From contig CAWIWT010000005.1 of assembly GCA_963839725.1 (NCBI GenBank), positions 13,201 through 77,200 on the forward strand: DNA of 64,000 nt, given 5' to 3'. This DNA comes from Kumtagia sp963839725. Lineage in GTDB: Bacteria > Pseudomonadota > Alphaproteobacteria > Rhizobiales > Rhizobiaceae. The notes beneath the pieces were generated by a model that did not search any database, was not told the origin of the DNA, and was given only the letters and a program-made list of their open reading frames with translations. This document shows, one piece after another, positions 9,110 to 17,741 of this stretch (position 1 is the first letter of the stretch; every line of letters starts with the position of its first letter). Both the position numbers and the translations under genes were made by a program.

Positions 9110-9340
9110 TCAGCTATTTCGACTGATTGAACTTGGCTCGATTTCTCTCAGCTTGGCCTTGGCTTCAGCAAAGCGCTGTTTGGCGGCCCTGATCCTGCCG
9201 ACCAGCGCAATATTGATACCCACCCCGCAATTGGCGTCGAGCAGGTCTTCTGCCTGGCTCAGGGCGAGCTTGGTGCTCCGGAGCGTCTTGCGAGCCTTCG
9301 CGCACTTAAGGCTGAGAAGATTGTCTTGGGTTCGTGTCAT
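9110..9340 (-). CDS. Small helical hypothetical protein
   Basis: A 76-residue protein from ATG 9340 (MTRTQDNLLSLKCAK), rich in Lys, Ala and Leu and probably helical to the end (RIRAAKQRFAEAKAKLREIE). The ribosome site is weak. Its stop codon is in the same frame as the GNAT remnant that follows. Confidence 0.45.
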   Translation of the reverse strand: MTRTQDNLLSLKCAKARKTLRSTKLALSQAEDLLDANCGVGINIALVGRIRAAKQRFAEAKAKLREIEPSSISRNS

Positions 9341-9444
9341 GTAACGTAAACTCGCCGATAGCGACTTCGTTCCCCGGTAGGGGGCGCCCACTTCACCGAC
9401 GCGGTGTTCGCTCGCCTGCCGTCACAGCGGCCTATGGGTGCCGC

Positions 9445-9660
9445 ATGAACCAGAACCGTCGCATCGAAATCCACTGCCAGGCCGATAGCTTCGCTGTCGT
9501 CGTCACCGGCGATGAACTCGACGAGCCGCACCTGTCGTTGCATGCCAGTCACGGCGAAGCCATGACCGTCGCGCTGGCGCTTCAGAAGTCAGGCGAGTTC
9601 GCTGGCGCATCGCTCCACGACAAGACGGCCGACCCGTCGATGCTAATACGCGATCGAGAC
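9445..9660 (+). pseudogene. N-terminal piece of a small protein within a chimeric frame
   Basis: From ATG 9445 the frame reads MNQNRRIEIHCQADSFAVVV and EAMTVALALQKSGEFAGASL, plausible as a short soluble protein. The same frame then continues without a stop through unrelated sequence into a recombinase tail ending at 10284. I treat it as an accidental fusion of fragments; the family is not recognised. Confidence 0.4.
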
Positions 9661-9812
9661 CGCAGCCGCATAGGCCAGCCAACTCCTTGTTACCGTCCTC
9701 CGGCACATCTGGCCGTCACGGCAAGGTTCGGGCTTGCCAAATGCCCGCTCCTGGCGACAATCTCGGCCCGAAGAGCCGGTCATCGGATGGATGCCGCATC
9801 AGGAGTCGGACC

Positions 9813-9963
9813 TTGCCTGAGTTCGTTGTTGAGTTTGACCGCAGGTTGGATGCCGCGGATGATCGGCTCGACGCGGCGGCGTATCACCGCAATTTTGAGC
9901 CCATGCTGGCGGTCTTGCAGCGCGTCCTCCGCAACAGGTCGGGCCATGTTATGGAAATCGGCA
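9813..9963 (+). pseudogene. DUF938 methyltransferase N-terminal fragment
   Basis: The frame gives RLDAAAYHRNFEPMLAVLQR and then GHVMEIG, the start of DUF938-type SAM-dependent methyltransferases up to the first residues of the SAM motif (EIGSGTGQH in the family). The sequence changes abruptly at the motif and meets the recombinase fragment. Confidence 0.55.
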
Positions 9964-9971
9964 CTGTTTGG

Positions 9972-10284
9972 CATCGTCAAGCGAGTACTTGATGCCGGAG
10001 GCCATTTCCTGTTTCTTTCGCAGCCCATGGCTGACAGCACAACCAGCACCGGTCGGCTATTTCTCGCGGTCCTGGGTGGCGTTGCAGATGTCGAACGCGA
10101 GATGATCTTGACCCGCACAGCCGAGGGTCGCGCTCGGTCGATAAAGCGTATGGGCCGGCCACGAAAACTTACGCCAGCCCAGCGCGCAGAGGCTTTAGCT
10201 CGCAAGGAAAATGGCGAGTCACATAGCGACATCGCACGATCGTTCAATGTAAGCCATATGACCATTCAGAGGTTGCAATCCTAG
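9972..10284 (+). pseudogene. Serine recombinase (resolvase/invertase) C-terminal fragment
   Basis: It encodes MADSTTSTGRLFLAVLGGVA, DVEREMILTRTAEGRARS, GRPRKLTPAQRAEALA and a terminal helix-turn-helix ending NVSHMTIQRLQS. This is the end of the catalytic domain plus the Hin-type DNA-binding domain. The catalytic-serine N-terminal half is absent. It is a relic of a mobile element at the end of a chimeric frame. Confidence 0.75.
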
Positions 10285-10351
10285 AGTGCGGCAGACCGCC
10301 CGGCAGCATCGTTTACGGTCCGCGGCAGCCGGTAGAACAGCCGTTTTACGC

Positions 10352-10543
10352 ATGGCGCGTTCGAATGCGGCCACGATACCCAATCCGGATCGAGCCGATG
10401 CTGAATTTGACGCGGACGAAGGTGTGCCTGCCATCATCTATGAGCTGGAGAATGGCGTCGCTCGGCAACGTAAACGCCGCATGGTGCTGGACGACGGGGT
10501 CGAGGCAGCCGCCGGCGCGCGCGAAATGACTAGGATCGAATAG
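10352..10543 (+). CDS. Small hypothetical protein with a repeat-associated 3' end
   Basis: A 63-residue protein starting MARSNAATIPNPDRADAEFD with IIYELENGVARQRKRRMVLD in the middle. Its last codons (EMTRIE stop) and the following 110 bases are repeated at 23.6 kb. The family is not recognised. The upstream frame is open further, so the start is uncertain. Confidence 0.45.
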   Translation: MARSNAATIPNPDRADAEFDADEGVPAIIYELENGVARQRKRRMVLDDGVEAAAGAREMTRIE

Positions 10544-10655
10544 CCTGTAATTTGCTCTCAAGGTATTGCACATCGGCCCAACAGACCCATATCCTCAGTA
10601 TCTCCCAAAATTGTTTGGCTTCGCCCCCAGTCGATACGACAACCGAGCGTCATCG
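10523..10655 (+). repeat. Dispersed repeat A, copy 1
   Basis: About 130 bases sharing roughly three quarters of positions with 23610-23742. Blocks in common include GGATCGAATAGCCTG, GCTCAAGGTATTG, ACAGACCCATAT and CGACNACCGAG. It begins at the 3' end of a small gene and extends into noncoding DNA and the edge of a ligase fragment. Confidence 0.7.
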
Positions 10656-11113
10656 CGCTCGCAAGCCTTGGCACATCGTCGACCTTGGCTTGGGTTGACG
10701 AACGGAGCGATCCGAGATGCCTTGCCTGGCTCATGCTGGACGCCAAGAATCTCGAGTTCGCTCTCCGTGAAAGTCTTCACCCTCAGCCAATTCGTCGTCG
10801 GTCCGCTGACATAGGTTGAACCGGGACGCTTGCAGACGATGCCTTCAAGGTTCATGCGCTCGACGGATGCAAAGAGCTGCGTCGGCGTGCCTTGGAGACT
10901 GTCCGAGAACTGGATACGGCCTCCGGCAGGGATATGTAGCGACAGTCGGTCCCGCCGCTCCTCAACGGGCTCGCTGCGCAAATCTTCGCCGTTCAGATGA
11001 AGCAGGTCGAACGCCAGGAACCCACGGCGGGTGAAGACACGTACTGCGGAGCTAACAAACTGCCTGCAGTGAAGTTTCGTTCCGCGTGTCAGGTCGCCTT
11101 CCGCAATTGACAT
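10595..11113 (-). pseudogene. ATP-dependent DNA ligase (LigD type), truncated at both ends
   Basis: It contains RRGFLAFDLLHLNGEDLR, ERMNLEGIVCKRPGSTYVSG and NWLRVKTFTESELEILGV. These are ligase nucleotidyltransferase motifs IIIa, IV and V and the start of the OB-fold. The adenylated Lys motif (KxDG) is missing and the frame leaves ligase sequence after HEPGKAS. It overlaps repeat A. I infer a fragment; no active ligase could result. Confidence 0.75.
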
Positions 11114-11322
11114 GCGCGCTCACAGTTATGGACATTTCTGTGAAAGCCTGCCGCAGGTACGGGCGCCCTCGCTTTGCCTGCGGCAGGTCTACCGTGCGTC
11201 CGACTGAGCGGGGGTGTAAATGTCCAGCCGGAAGCCGATTCTGAACCCCTCATACCGTCCCAACGCGAAGAGGTTGCCCTCGTAGAGACAAGACAACGTT
11301 GCGTAAGGCTGCAAGGCTACTG
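11114..11322. other. Intergenic stretch
   Basis: It carries an imperfect inverted repeat around 11146-11190 (GCCTGCCGCAGGTA and TGCCTGCGGCAGGT). I see no gene. Confidence 0.35.
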
Positions 11323-11535
11323 TTATCGAAAGTGGCTTTGTGCGCTATCGTGGAGCCGCCCTGCCAGCCGGGTAACCCGAGCCCGTATCACGTCGCAAGC
11401 CTTACTCGTCTCGCCCTGCTGCAGCGCCGCTTCGGACTCTCGTCGGGCAACCAACGCAATCTGGATTTCATGCTTTACCTGATTGACCGTTTCGTGCTCG
11501 TCCATTGGCAGAGAAACCACCTTCGCCAGCCTCAC
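11323..11535 (-). CDS. Small protein, downstream partner of a coupled pair
   Basis: GTG 11535 starts MRLAKVVSLPMDEHETVNQV, a 70-residue charged helical protein. The GTG overlaps the TGA of the upstream gene by four bases (GTGA), a classic coupling arrangement. A relic of the same junction is found at 27.6 kb. The family is unknown. Confidence 0.6.
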   Translation of the reverse strand: MRLAKVVSLPMDEHETVNQVKHEIQIALVARRESEAALQQGETSKACDVIRARVTRLAGRLHDSAQSHFR

Positions 11536-11618
11536 ATTATGCTGCTAGTGATCGGACCAACATCGCCTTCCGCAAACTGACGCTGCCAGGACTTGTGCAG
11601 CTGCACGCGAGCACCACT
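11500..11618 (-). repeat. Dispersed repeat B, copy 1
   Basis: About 118 bases very similar, by eye close to nine in ten positions, to 27484-27599 in the opposite orientation. The block CAGCGTCAGTTTGCGGAAGG is identical. It spans the overlap of the two small coupled genes. Confidence 0.75.
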
Positions 11619-11846
11619 ACGACGAGGCTTTTGGTAATTGTAACTGCCGTCAAGCGCCTTCAACAACAATACGCGGTCACTGACGCCGGTCCTGTAAATG
11701 TAGAGGATTTGGCGCGCCAGCGCGCTGCTCTGCCAGGGCTCGGCGAGTTTGTGCGACCGCTTAACCTCGTCAAATACGCCCTTGAGGAATGCGAGGTCTT
11801 TGGGCTTGTATATGCCGTATTCGGCAGAAAGGGTGGTGATGGGCAT
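11532..11846 (-). CDS. Hypothetical protein, upstream partner of a coupled pair
   Basis: A 104-residue protein starting MPITTLSAEYGIYKPKDLAF, with LARQILYIYRTGVSDRVLLL in the middle. AGGAGC lies 6 bases before the ATG. It overlaps the next gene by GTGA. No known domain is recognised. A relic at 27.5 kb retains its last 30 codons, so the pair once existed twice. Confidence 0.6.
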   Translation of the reverse strand: MPITTLSAEYGIYKPKDLAFLKGVFDEVKRSHKLAEPWQSSALARQILYIYRTGVSDRVLLLKALDGSYNYQKPRRSGARVQLHKSWQRQFAEGDVGPITSSIM

Positions 11847-12000
11847 GGAACGCTCCTATCCCGTTGGGCAGAGCGTGTTCGTCTCTCTCAGTCGCCGTTT
11901 CCCTTGGAATTATGGGCGATGAGCCACCATAGCACCGATCCGTATCGGACCTTGCATGCCAAATATATTTTGTTTCGAATGGAATGCCGCGCCAAACAAG

Positions 12001-12039
12001 AAAAAGCCGCACTAACCGGGGTGTGTTGGCTGCGCGGCT
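12001..12039 (-). terminator. Terminator-like hairpin D, copy 1
   Basis: Read on the reverse strand: AGCCGC, then AACC, a loop, GGTT, GCGGCT and a T run, as in an intrinsic terminator with an internal bulge. An almost identical copy is at 13726-13764 on the other strand. About 15 bases of flank (GAGGGAG side) are also shared. Confidence 0.65.
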
Positions 12040-12104
12040 CTCCCTCAACTCGACCGCAACATTGGGGATGTCGCATCGATGCCGTGTAGCGGCATCCGTT
12101 AACA

Positions 12105-12708
12105 TCGCCGACGGCAGTTTGTTCCGTCCTGATTTCAGTTGCGAGAAAGTTTGAACCGCTCTCCCACAATCTTTGTCCGCTCACATCCGCAACCTGCTCG
12201 CCAGGTTGCCCCTTGAGAGTCATCTGATCGAAAGCACAACGGGTCCGGAGACAGCGTCCGTAACGCCGAGCCCGCCTCCCAAGTCCTCAAGCGTCTACGC
12301 AGAAGAAGTTGAGGGTAGCGATCATATGTGGCCATCCAGGCAGCCAACGCTTCAGCAACGCGACCGTGAAGAGCTTCTAGCTGGAAACGGCTGGACGGTG
12401 ATTGGATCGGGGCGCACTGTCGCTCTACAGCCTGCAGATGCCCCTCATCCCCCATATACGCCGCACTGCGGGCTGTCAGCCTGTGGCCGGAGGGCGTTCA
12501 ACATCCAACACGTCCTTCGGCTTCAACGTGATTCTACTTAGGCCGGCTTCGGGCACAGTATCGCTGTCGGCCTGCGGTAACATTCCTACATCCCGTCGCT
12601 GCAGGCTGTCCTTGATAGCAAGCTCTTGCCGGAGGTCCTTTCAGCGTCCTTCGGCTTTTCTTTACGTCCAGTTCGCGGCGACGATGTCCTTGACCGGAGA
12701 TCGCCGCT
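12105..12708. other. Stretch without a supported gene
   Basis: Open frames occur on both strands but none matches a family or has a convincing start. It probably holds decayed sequence between the hairpin and the RpoA-CTD-like gene. Confidence 0.35.
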
Positions 12709-13179
12709 TCATTGCGCGGCCTGCTCCAGCTCCTTGCGGATGCGTTCGACAATCTCGGGGTTCTTGCGCATTTTCTCCAACAGGTCCCGGTGTTCCGCAC
12801 ACCAGTCGTCGAACGCCCACTCTGCCCGGTCTTGTGCCCTGCTGCGATCTTCCGCCTCAACCGCCGCTTTGGCTGCGGTGTCTTCGCGGACCTTTAGGGT
12901 CACGCCCAGCTTCTCACATTCGGCGTCGATCCTGGCCAGCACCTTCTCGCGACCTCGCCCCCGGATGGTATGCGGAGTCGCGGCCAGCCAGTCTTTCACT
13001 GTAACGACTGGCGGCAGCCCATAGCCTCCCAACTTTTCGCGAAAGGCGTTCTCCTTCTCAAGGGCCACCCTGATCGGCTTGGGCAGATTGAGTGCGCTCA
13101 GCGGCGTGGCGAGGATCTCGGCGCGCTTCTTCGGCAGCTTCGCGTGTAGCTTTTCACTCATAGCGGTTTCCTCGCTCAT
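12709..13179 (-). CDS. Hypothetical protein with RpoA-CTD-like helix-hairpin-helix region
   Basis: A 156-residue protein (150 if started at ATG 13161, which has GAGGAAA 5 bases upstream). Residues about 25-95 follow the pattern of the RNA polymerase alpha C-terminal domain: SALNLPKPIRVAL, then TVKDWLAATPHTIRGRGREK, then a helix ending KLGVTLK. The tail is a charged helix. The ATG at 13179 overlaps the stop of a short upstream ORF (ATGA). DNA or protein binding is an inference from fold resemblance only. Confidence 0.6.
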   Translation of the reverse strand: MSEETAMSEKLHAKLPKKRAEILATPLSALNLPKPIRVALEKENAFREKLGGYGLPPVVTVKDWLAATPHTIRGRGREKVLARIDAECEKLGVTLKVREDTAAKAAVEAEDRSRAQDRAEWAFDDWCAEHRDLLEKMRKNPEIVERIRKELEQAAQ

Positions 13180-13319
13180 TGCAGCCTCGCCTCTATCGTC
13201 ACCTGGACCACTAGGAGGTCGCCGTCGTGCTTGCTGGCATAGGCGTCGAACGTCCGACTGATATCGCGGTCGCTGGCGTTGGGCAGGATCGACTGTGCCC
13301 TTCCTATCTCACGGGTCAT
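13176..13319 (-). CDS. Short ORF coupled to the RpoA-CTD-like gene
   Basis: A 47-residue peptide starting MTREIGRAQSILPNASDRDI and ending VVQVTIEARLQ. AGGA lies 8 bases upstream. Its TGA overlaps the next ATG (ATGA), and its own ATG directly follows the TAA of the XRE remnant, so three frames are packed head to tail. Function is unknown. Confidence 0.55.
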   Translation of the reverse strand: MTREIGRAQSILPNASDRDISRTFDAYASKHDGDLLVVQVTIEARLQ

Positions 13320-13500
13320 TTATCGGTCCTGCCGCACCCTAACTCCGGGGTTCCCGTGGTTCAGGAACTCGATCCCCTCTGCCTCCAGTACCTGCATAAA
13401 AGCACGTATCTTGTCGAGACCGCTGGTCAGCATCTCAGCGCCACGCTTCTCCGTGGAGCTTACCGTATCTCGATCCGTTGACGGCGATTTGGACCTTGAG
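13320..13500 (-). pseudogene. C-terminal tail of an XRE-type helix-turn-helix regulator
   Basis: The tail SGLDKIRAFMQVLEAEGIEF followed by LNHGNPGVRVR is the characteristic end of small rhizobial XRE-family regulators (EAAGVEFxNGGxPGVRL). The helix-turn-helix itself is not readable upstream, so the gene seems truncated. Confidence 0.5.
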
Positions 13501-13725
13501 GACGGGACCGATGACCAACCAGAACCTAGGAGGGTTATCTCGGCAGCTGCAGCGACCTGGAGTTCGATTTCGGCGAATATGACGCACTGGAATACATTCG
13601 AGGCGGCACAGGAACGTTATGCGCTTTCGCAGCTTGTATTATGAACGCAAGCGGCATCTAGGTAAGTCTGCCGTCTATACGGCATCGATTGCGGCACTCC
13701 CAAGGTTGTGGACGAGATGAGGGAG

Positions 13726-13764
13726 AGCCGCGCAACCAACACACCCCGGTTAGTGCGGCTTTTT
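13726..13764 (+). terminator. Terminator-like hairpin D, copy 2
   Basis: AGCCGC...AACC...GGTT...GCGGCTTTTT on the forward strand, a near copy of the reverse-strand element at 12001-12039. Together they flank about 1.7 kb as inverted repeats. Confidence 0.65.
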
Positions 13765-13846
13765 CTAGCCTGCGGGGCAGCGACCTACGAGAAGGCGCGA
13801 CGCCGAAGATGTATGATCGCCGAGCGCCGAATGGAGCCTGCGCCTG

Positions 13847-14533
13847 TTGTTGACCCTCCTCGATGAAGCGGGGCAGAAAGGCCGATCAGGTCTCGGCCTG
13901 GAGGCTCAACGAACGGCAGTCGCTCGCTTCGCCGAAGCCGAGAGCATCACGCTCCTTTCGGAGTTCACCGAGGTAGAAACTGGCAAGGGCACCGATGCGT
14001 TTGATCGAAGGCCCCAGCTTGCCGCTGCGCTGGCCACAGCCCGCCAGGCGAAGTGCCCGGTGCTGGTTGCCAAACTTGATCGGCTTTCGCGCGACGTTGC
14101 CTTCATTGCCGGCCTGATGGCGCAGCGCGTACCCTTCATCGTCGCCGAACTCGGCGCTGACGCTGATCCTTTCATGTTGCACTTGTACGCGGCTCTGGCC
14201 GAGAAGGAACGCCGGCAGATTTCCGAGCGCACTCGGTCGGCCCTCGCCTCGCGCAAGCTGCATGGCACCAAGCTTGGCAATCCCGTCAATGCTGGCAAAG
14301 CAGCCGCAGCCGGACGCGATGTTCAGACGAGAGCAGCAGATCGGTTTGCCGACACCGTCCTGCCGGTTATCACTGCCCTGCAGAAGTCGGGCATTACCAG
14401 TCTGAGGGGCATCGCCATTGCCCTTAACAGCCGAGGCGTGCGCACAGCACGAGGCGGCGAATGGCAGGTGTCCAATGTGCGCAATGTTTTGGCGAGAGCT
14501 GAAGTCAAAAGGCCTTTTATAAACGGGAAGTAA
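13847..14533 (+). pseudogene. Serine recombinase missing the catalytic-serine segment
   Basis: From KGRSGLGLEAQRTAVARFAE to VLVAKLDRLSRDVAFIAGLM and the helical E region EKERRQISERTRSALASRK, plus a C-terminal domain (RGIAIALNSRGVRTARGGEW), this is a site-specific serine recombinase. Normally YxRVSTxxQ precedes GRSGLGLEAQ and holds the nucleophilic Ser. Here the preceding residues read LLTLLDEAGQ, so the enzyme lacks it. Truncation or N-terminal replacement is inferred. Confidence 0.75.
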
Positions 14534-14925
14534 TCTCTCGCTGGGATCGTGAGGTTTGGCCGCCCGATGTAACAATTGCAGGCTTCCGCTTCCGCGATCC
14601 CGCTCGATGGATCTCCCGCGACGGACATTGCAACACTCGACATTACCAAGCCGAGAGCGCGCGCCAACGCTTAAGATGCGACCGTCCGCGTTAACCATCA
14701 ATTAACTATCTGATCGCGTTCAGCGCTATTTTAGCGGATACTGATTTTTGGGGAGCGACGCGGCAAGTTGCTCATAGAGCCGGAATAAGAGAGACCTGTC
14801 TACTTGTGCACCTACCGTTTTTGTCGTGCCTGATACCCACGAATCAGTTATGAAAAACGAGAAGTGACGGAAGACCGTCACCTTACGGGGAGGCGCCCGC
14901 ATCATGTTCGATGAGGAGCGCCACA
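14534..14925. other. Intergenic stretch
   Basis: No gene is supported. A strong GAGGAGCG at its right end serves the following small gene. Confidence 0.4.
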
Positions 14926-15207
14926 ATGAACATCGAAGAAGCAGTTGCAGCAGCGACAGCCGAAGCCAACACGCTGCTCTCTTGCCTTAGCCAGCCTGTT
15001 GTCGCCTACCACGTCACAGCGATCATGCGAGAACCTGACGTAGAACACGCTCGGGAGATGCAGCAGGAATTCCTGCGACGAAGCGTCGAGGCACTTGTCG
15101 ATGATGGCTTGGAGGATGCTGTTGCCGAGCATTTTGCGTCCATGTTGGCCGGTCGTGTTGGTTCAGCTTGGAGACTCCTTCACTCGGCTGACGGCACATG
15201 GCACTGA
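14926..15207 (+). CDS. Small hypothetical protein
   Basis: A 93-residue protein from ATG 14926 behind GAGGAGCG. The N-terminal half is helical (MNIEEAVAAATAEANTLLSC). The 3' end overlaps the opposite-strand DUF982 chimera, so the last 15 codons may not be original. The family is not recognised. Confidence 0.5.
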   Translation: MNIEEAVAAATAEANTLLSCLSQPVVAYHVTAIMREPDVEHAREMQQEFLRRSVEALVDDGLEDAVAEHFASMLAGRVGSAWRLLHSADGTWH

Positions 15208-15582
15208 TCTCGATCTGAGCGGAAGACCCGAGCACATAGCGGCCCCCCAGCCGGCATCAATCACCGGCGCCGTCGCATAGCCTGCGAAAAGCTCATCCCC
15301 GCCGTCGCCGCTCAGCGCAACTTTCGCGCGGGCCGCCAACGCGTCTGGTGCAAGAATGTCCAGATCATGCGCGAATGCAACAAGTGCTTGGCGCGCGCGG
15401 TCTACGTCCCCCTTCCCCATAAGAGCAGCGCGGCAAGTATTGAGCGGAAGCTGATGAACTTGGCCCCGGCTGCCCGTCCATTCATTAGGCAGTTGAAATG
15501 CGTCCAAGACGGACTTGATCTCACGAGGGAATCCGAGGCCTACAAAAATTGCGACTGACCGATCGAATTTGCTGGTGTTCAC
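15163..15582 (-). pseudogene. DUF982 protein fused to an asparagine synthetase fragment
   Basis: The first ~90 codons are a DUF982 protein (VAIFVGLGFPREIKSVLDAF, NTCRAALMGKGDVDRARQAL). In frame, without a stop, it passes into KVALSGDGGDELFAGYATAP, the ATP-pyrophosphatase motif of glutamine-hydrolysing asparagine synthetase. DUF982 proteins normally end near the junction. I infer that a rearrangement joined a DUF982 gene to an asnB fragment. Confidence 0.7.
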
Positions 15583-15957
15583 CGTTTCCTCCGATGGATA
15601 GCATTCTTTGGCGTGGAATGCCCTATAACGCGCTCGTAGTAACTCGGGTTGCAGTTACACTCTTGTCGCAACGTGGCCTTCGTGGCGTCTGGATCTCGTA
15701 TGACGTGATCTCGACTAGGAGACGCCTCGACTCGTTCGATTTTTCCGAATGTGGTCGTGACGTTTTGCTTGCCGAGCGTCCAGGACTGTCGAAAGCGCGA
15801 AGCTAACAGCTATGATTTGCTGGCTCTCCAGCACATGACCGATGAGCAGCTTGAAACTATCGCACTTGGTTACCAAAGGTGACTATTGAGATCATCCTCG
15901 ATGAGCGCATCGCCGATTCGGATCAACACCAAGGGGACGCCGGCGAACAAGGCGCGG
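15583..15957. other. Stretch without a supported gene
   Basis: A forward tail reading LLALQHMTDEQLETIALGYQ, ending near 15883, looks like the C-terminus of some protein, but no start or family is visible. Confidence 0.35.
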
Positions 15958-16358
15958 CTACCCCGTCTTGATCGTGATCTCGACGCGGCGGTTCTGCTGG
16001 CGGCCGTCCGGATCGTCGCTGCCGTCAGGTTTCTCGTTCGGTACCGCGGGCTTCGCTTCGCCCCAGCCTTTGGTCTTGATGCGACCGCCGTCGGCGCCAG
16101 CATTCTCCACCAGCCAATTCTTGACCGACCTGGCGCGCCGCTCCGACAGGTTTTGATTGTACTTGTCTTTGCCCTTGCTGTCGGTGTGGCCCTCGATTCG
16201 CACTGGTGCGTCGGGATACTCGGCCAAGACCGCCGCGACCTTCTCGAGCGTCGGGAAGGCATCGGGCCTGAGGGTGTCCTTGTCGAAGTCGAACAGGGTC
16301 GGAGGATGAAAGGGCGTGGCGGCGAGATGATCCGGAAGGACTCCTACGTTGAATAGGC
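15958..16358 (-). pseudogene. OmpA C-terminal (peptidoglycan-binding) domain remnant
   Basis: The frame encodes LFDFDKDTLRPDAFPTLEKV, PVRIEGHTDSKGKDKYNQNL, ERRARSVKNWLVENAG, IKTKGWGEAKPAVPNE and ending RRVEITIKTG. It is a complete OmpA-like domain that would bind diaminopimelate. The N-terminal export signal is missing: the frame opens at a stop near 16359 with no ATG or GTG. Truncated gene. Confidence 0.85.
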
Positions 16359-16518
16359 GTCAAGACGCAAGTCAGATGCTTCTCCTGTAAGCTCAGAAGG
16401 CGGATAGACATCTTGCCGGTGCGCTTTTCGATAAGGGCAACAACCATCCAAGCCAGCCCAAACGCCCGCGAGGCGTCTTGGGGTGGCAGTGCTCTCCGGA
16501 TGCTGGCGACAGTTGCGA

Positions 16519-16965
16519 TCAATCTCTTGAGGAGGGTCGCTGCTCTGCCCGGCTTGGGCCGAGGTGGTCCGCGCAAGCGATCAGCCGCTCTTTCAACCGA
16601 TCGGCGACCTCGAGTCCCCCCGCATGGCGTTCGGTCGTGTCGCTCTGCTCGGTGATGCCGCCTACGTCGCGCGCCCGCATGTTGCGCGTGGAGCTATCAA
16701 GGCGGGTCACGATGCGATGGCGCTGGCGATGGCCCTCGAGACGGCAACGGTAGAGGACGGCCTTCAGCGGTATGAGTTTGTCCGGCGCCCGATCTCCGTC
16801 GCGTTGGTGGCTGAATCGCGGCGCCTTGGCGCTTATCTTGAGGGCAAGGGCGAGAGGACCGATGATATCGCGGCATTTTTGCGCGCGAACGGCGGTGTCG
16901 AGCCTTCCTTCGTCGACGGTGGTCTATTCTTCCGGCTTCTCGCCGAGGTTGGCCTCGGCGGATAG
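16519..16965 (+). pseudogene. FAD-dependent monooxygenase, C-terminal part
   Basis: FQPIGDLESPRMAFGRVALL followed by GDAAYVARPHV is the GD motif that binds the FAD ribityl chain in aromatic-ring hydroxylases of the PHBH fold. The C-terminal helices follow to a normal end. The first two thirds, with the GxGxxG motif, are absent. Confidence 0.75.
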
Positions 16966-17182
16966 CTGAGCAAGTCGATCCTGGAAGTGAAGGATCCGCT
17001 GGTGCCGACGGTGAGCGGAACTGACCGCTTCCATGCGTGAGAGTAGCTCGTTTGCGCCCTACACCGCTGGCGTCGGATATGGTCTGGGCAATCCTCGGTG
17101 GCAGCAAACCCCGCCGATGTTCCTGCGGGAGCTGCCGATAGTTTGGGAGCAACCGCGGCGCGCACTTTTTTACTGAGGGGGT

Positions 17183-17551
17183 TCACTCGTCGAGCCAATA
17201 CGGGCGGGAACAGCCGAACTGGCGCGAGCCAAGTGGTGGGCGCTCGATGACAAAAGCCGTCTCGGAAAGGCTTTGGGGCGAGTTGTTCGCCACGATCGTG
17301 TAGCCCTGATCGATCAGTTGTAGGTTCAGCTCCTCAAGATGCCGCTTAAAGCCCTTCTCGATCCGGCTGCGAGGATACCGCCACCCGTTCCTGCATGCTC
17401 TGATGAGGATCTCGGAATACAATTCGGCGCTGGCGGTTCTGACAGCAGTTTCGGAAATCAGCTTGCCGTCACGTTGGGTGCCGTCGGACAAGCATGGTCC
17501 AGCCGACAAGGGCAGCACCAGTATCGCGGCCGAGACAGACCATTTTATCAC
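17183..17551 (-). CDS. Small exported hypothetical protein
   Basis: GTG 17551 behind GGAGGG starts a signal peptide (MIKWSVSAAILVLPLSAGPC). A soluble 100-residue domain with SAELYSEILIRACRNGWRYP and FKRHLEELNLQLIDQGYTIV follows. Likely periplasmic; the Cys at the end of the signal could be a lipoprotein site but the lipobox is poor. Function is unknown. Confidence 0.6.
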   Translation of the reverse strand: MIKWSVSAAILVLPLSAGPCLSDGTQRDGKLISETAVRTASAELYSEILIRACRNGWRYPRSRIEKGFKRHLEELNLQLIDQGYTIVANNSPQSLSETAFVIERPPLGSRQFGCSRPYWLDE

Positions 17552-17741
17552 CGATCCCTCCCAATCTGGGGCTGGCGGGGATCTGCCAATCACGGCGCCC
17601 TGCCGATCCGGGAAGGGTAGGATCGATGGCGACGGCTAGGCATCGTGCAAATGCAGTGTTTTCGAGGTCGCATCTGTAGTATTTTCGACCTGCCACGAGA
17701 TCCTGGGTGGCCATGGCTCGGGCAGATCGGAGATCGAGGCG

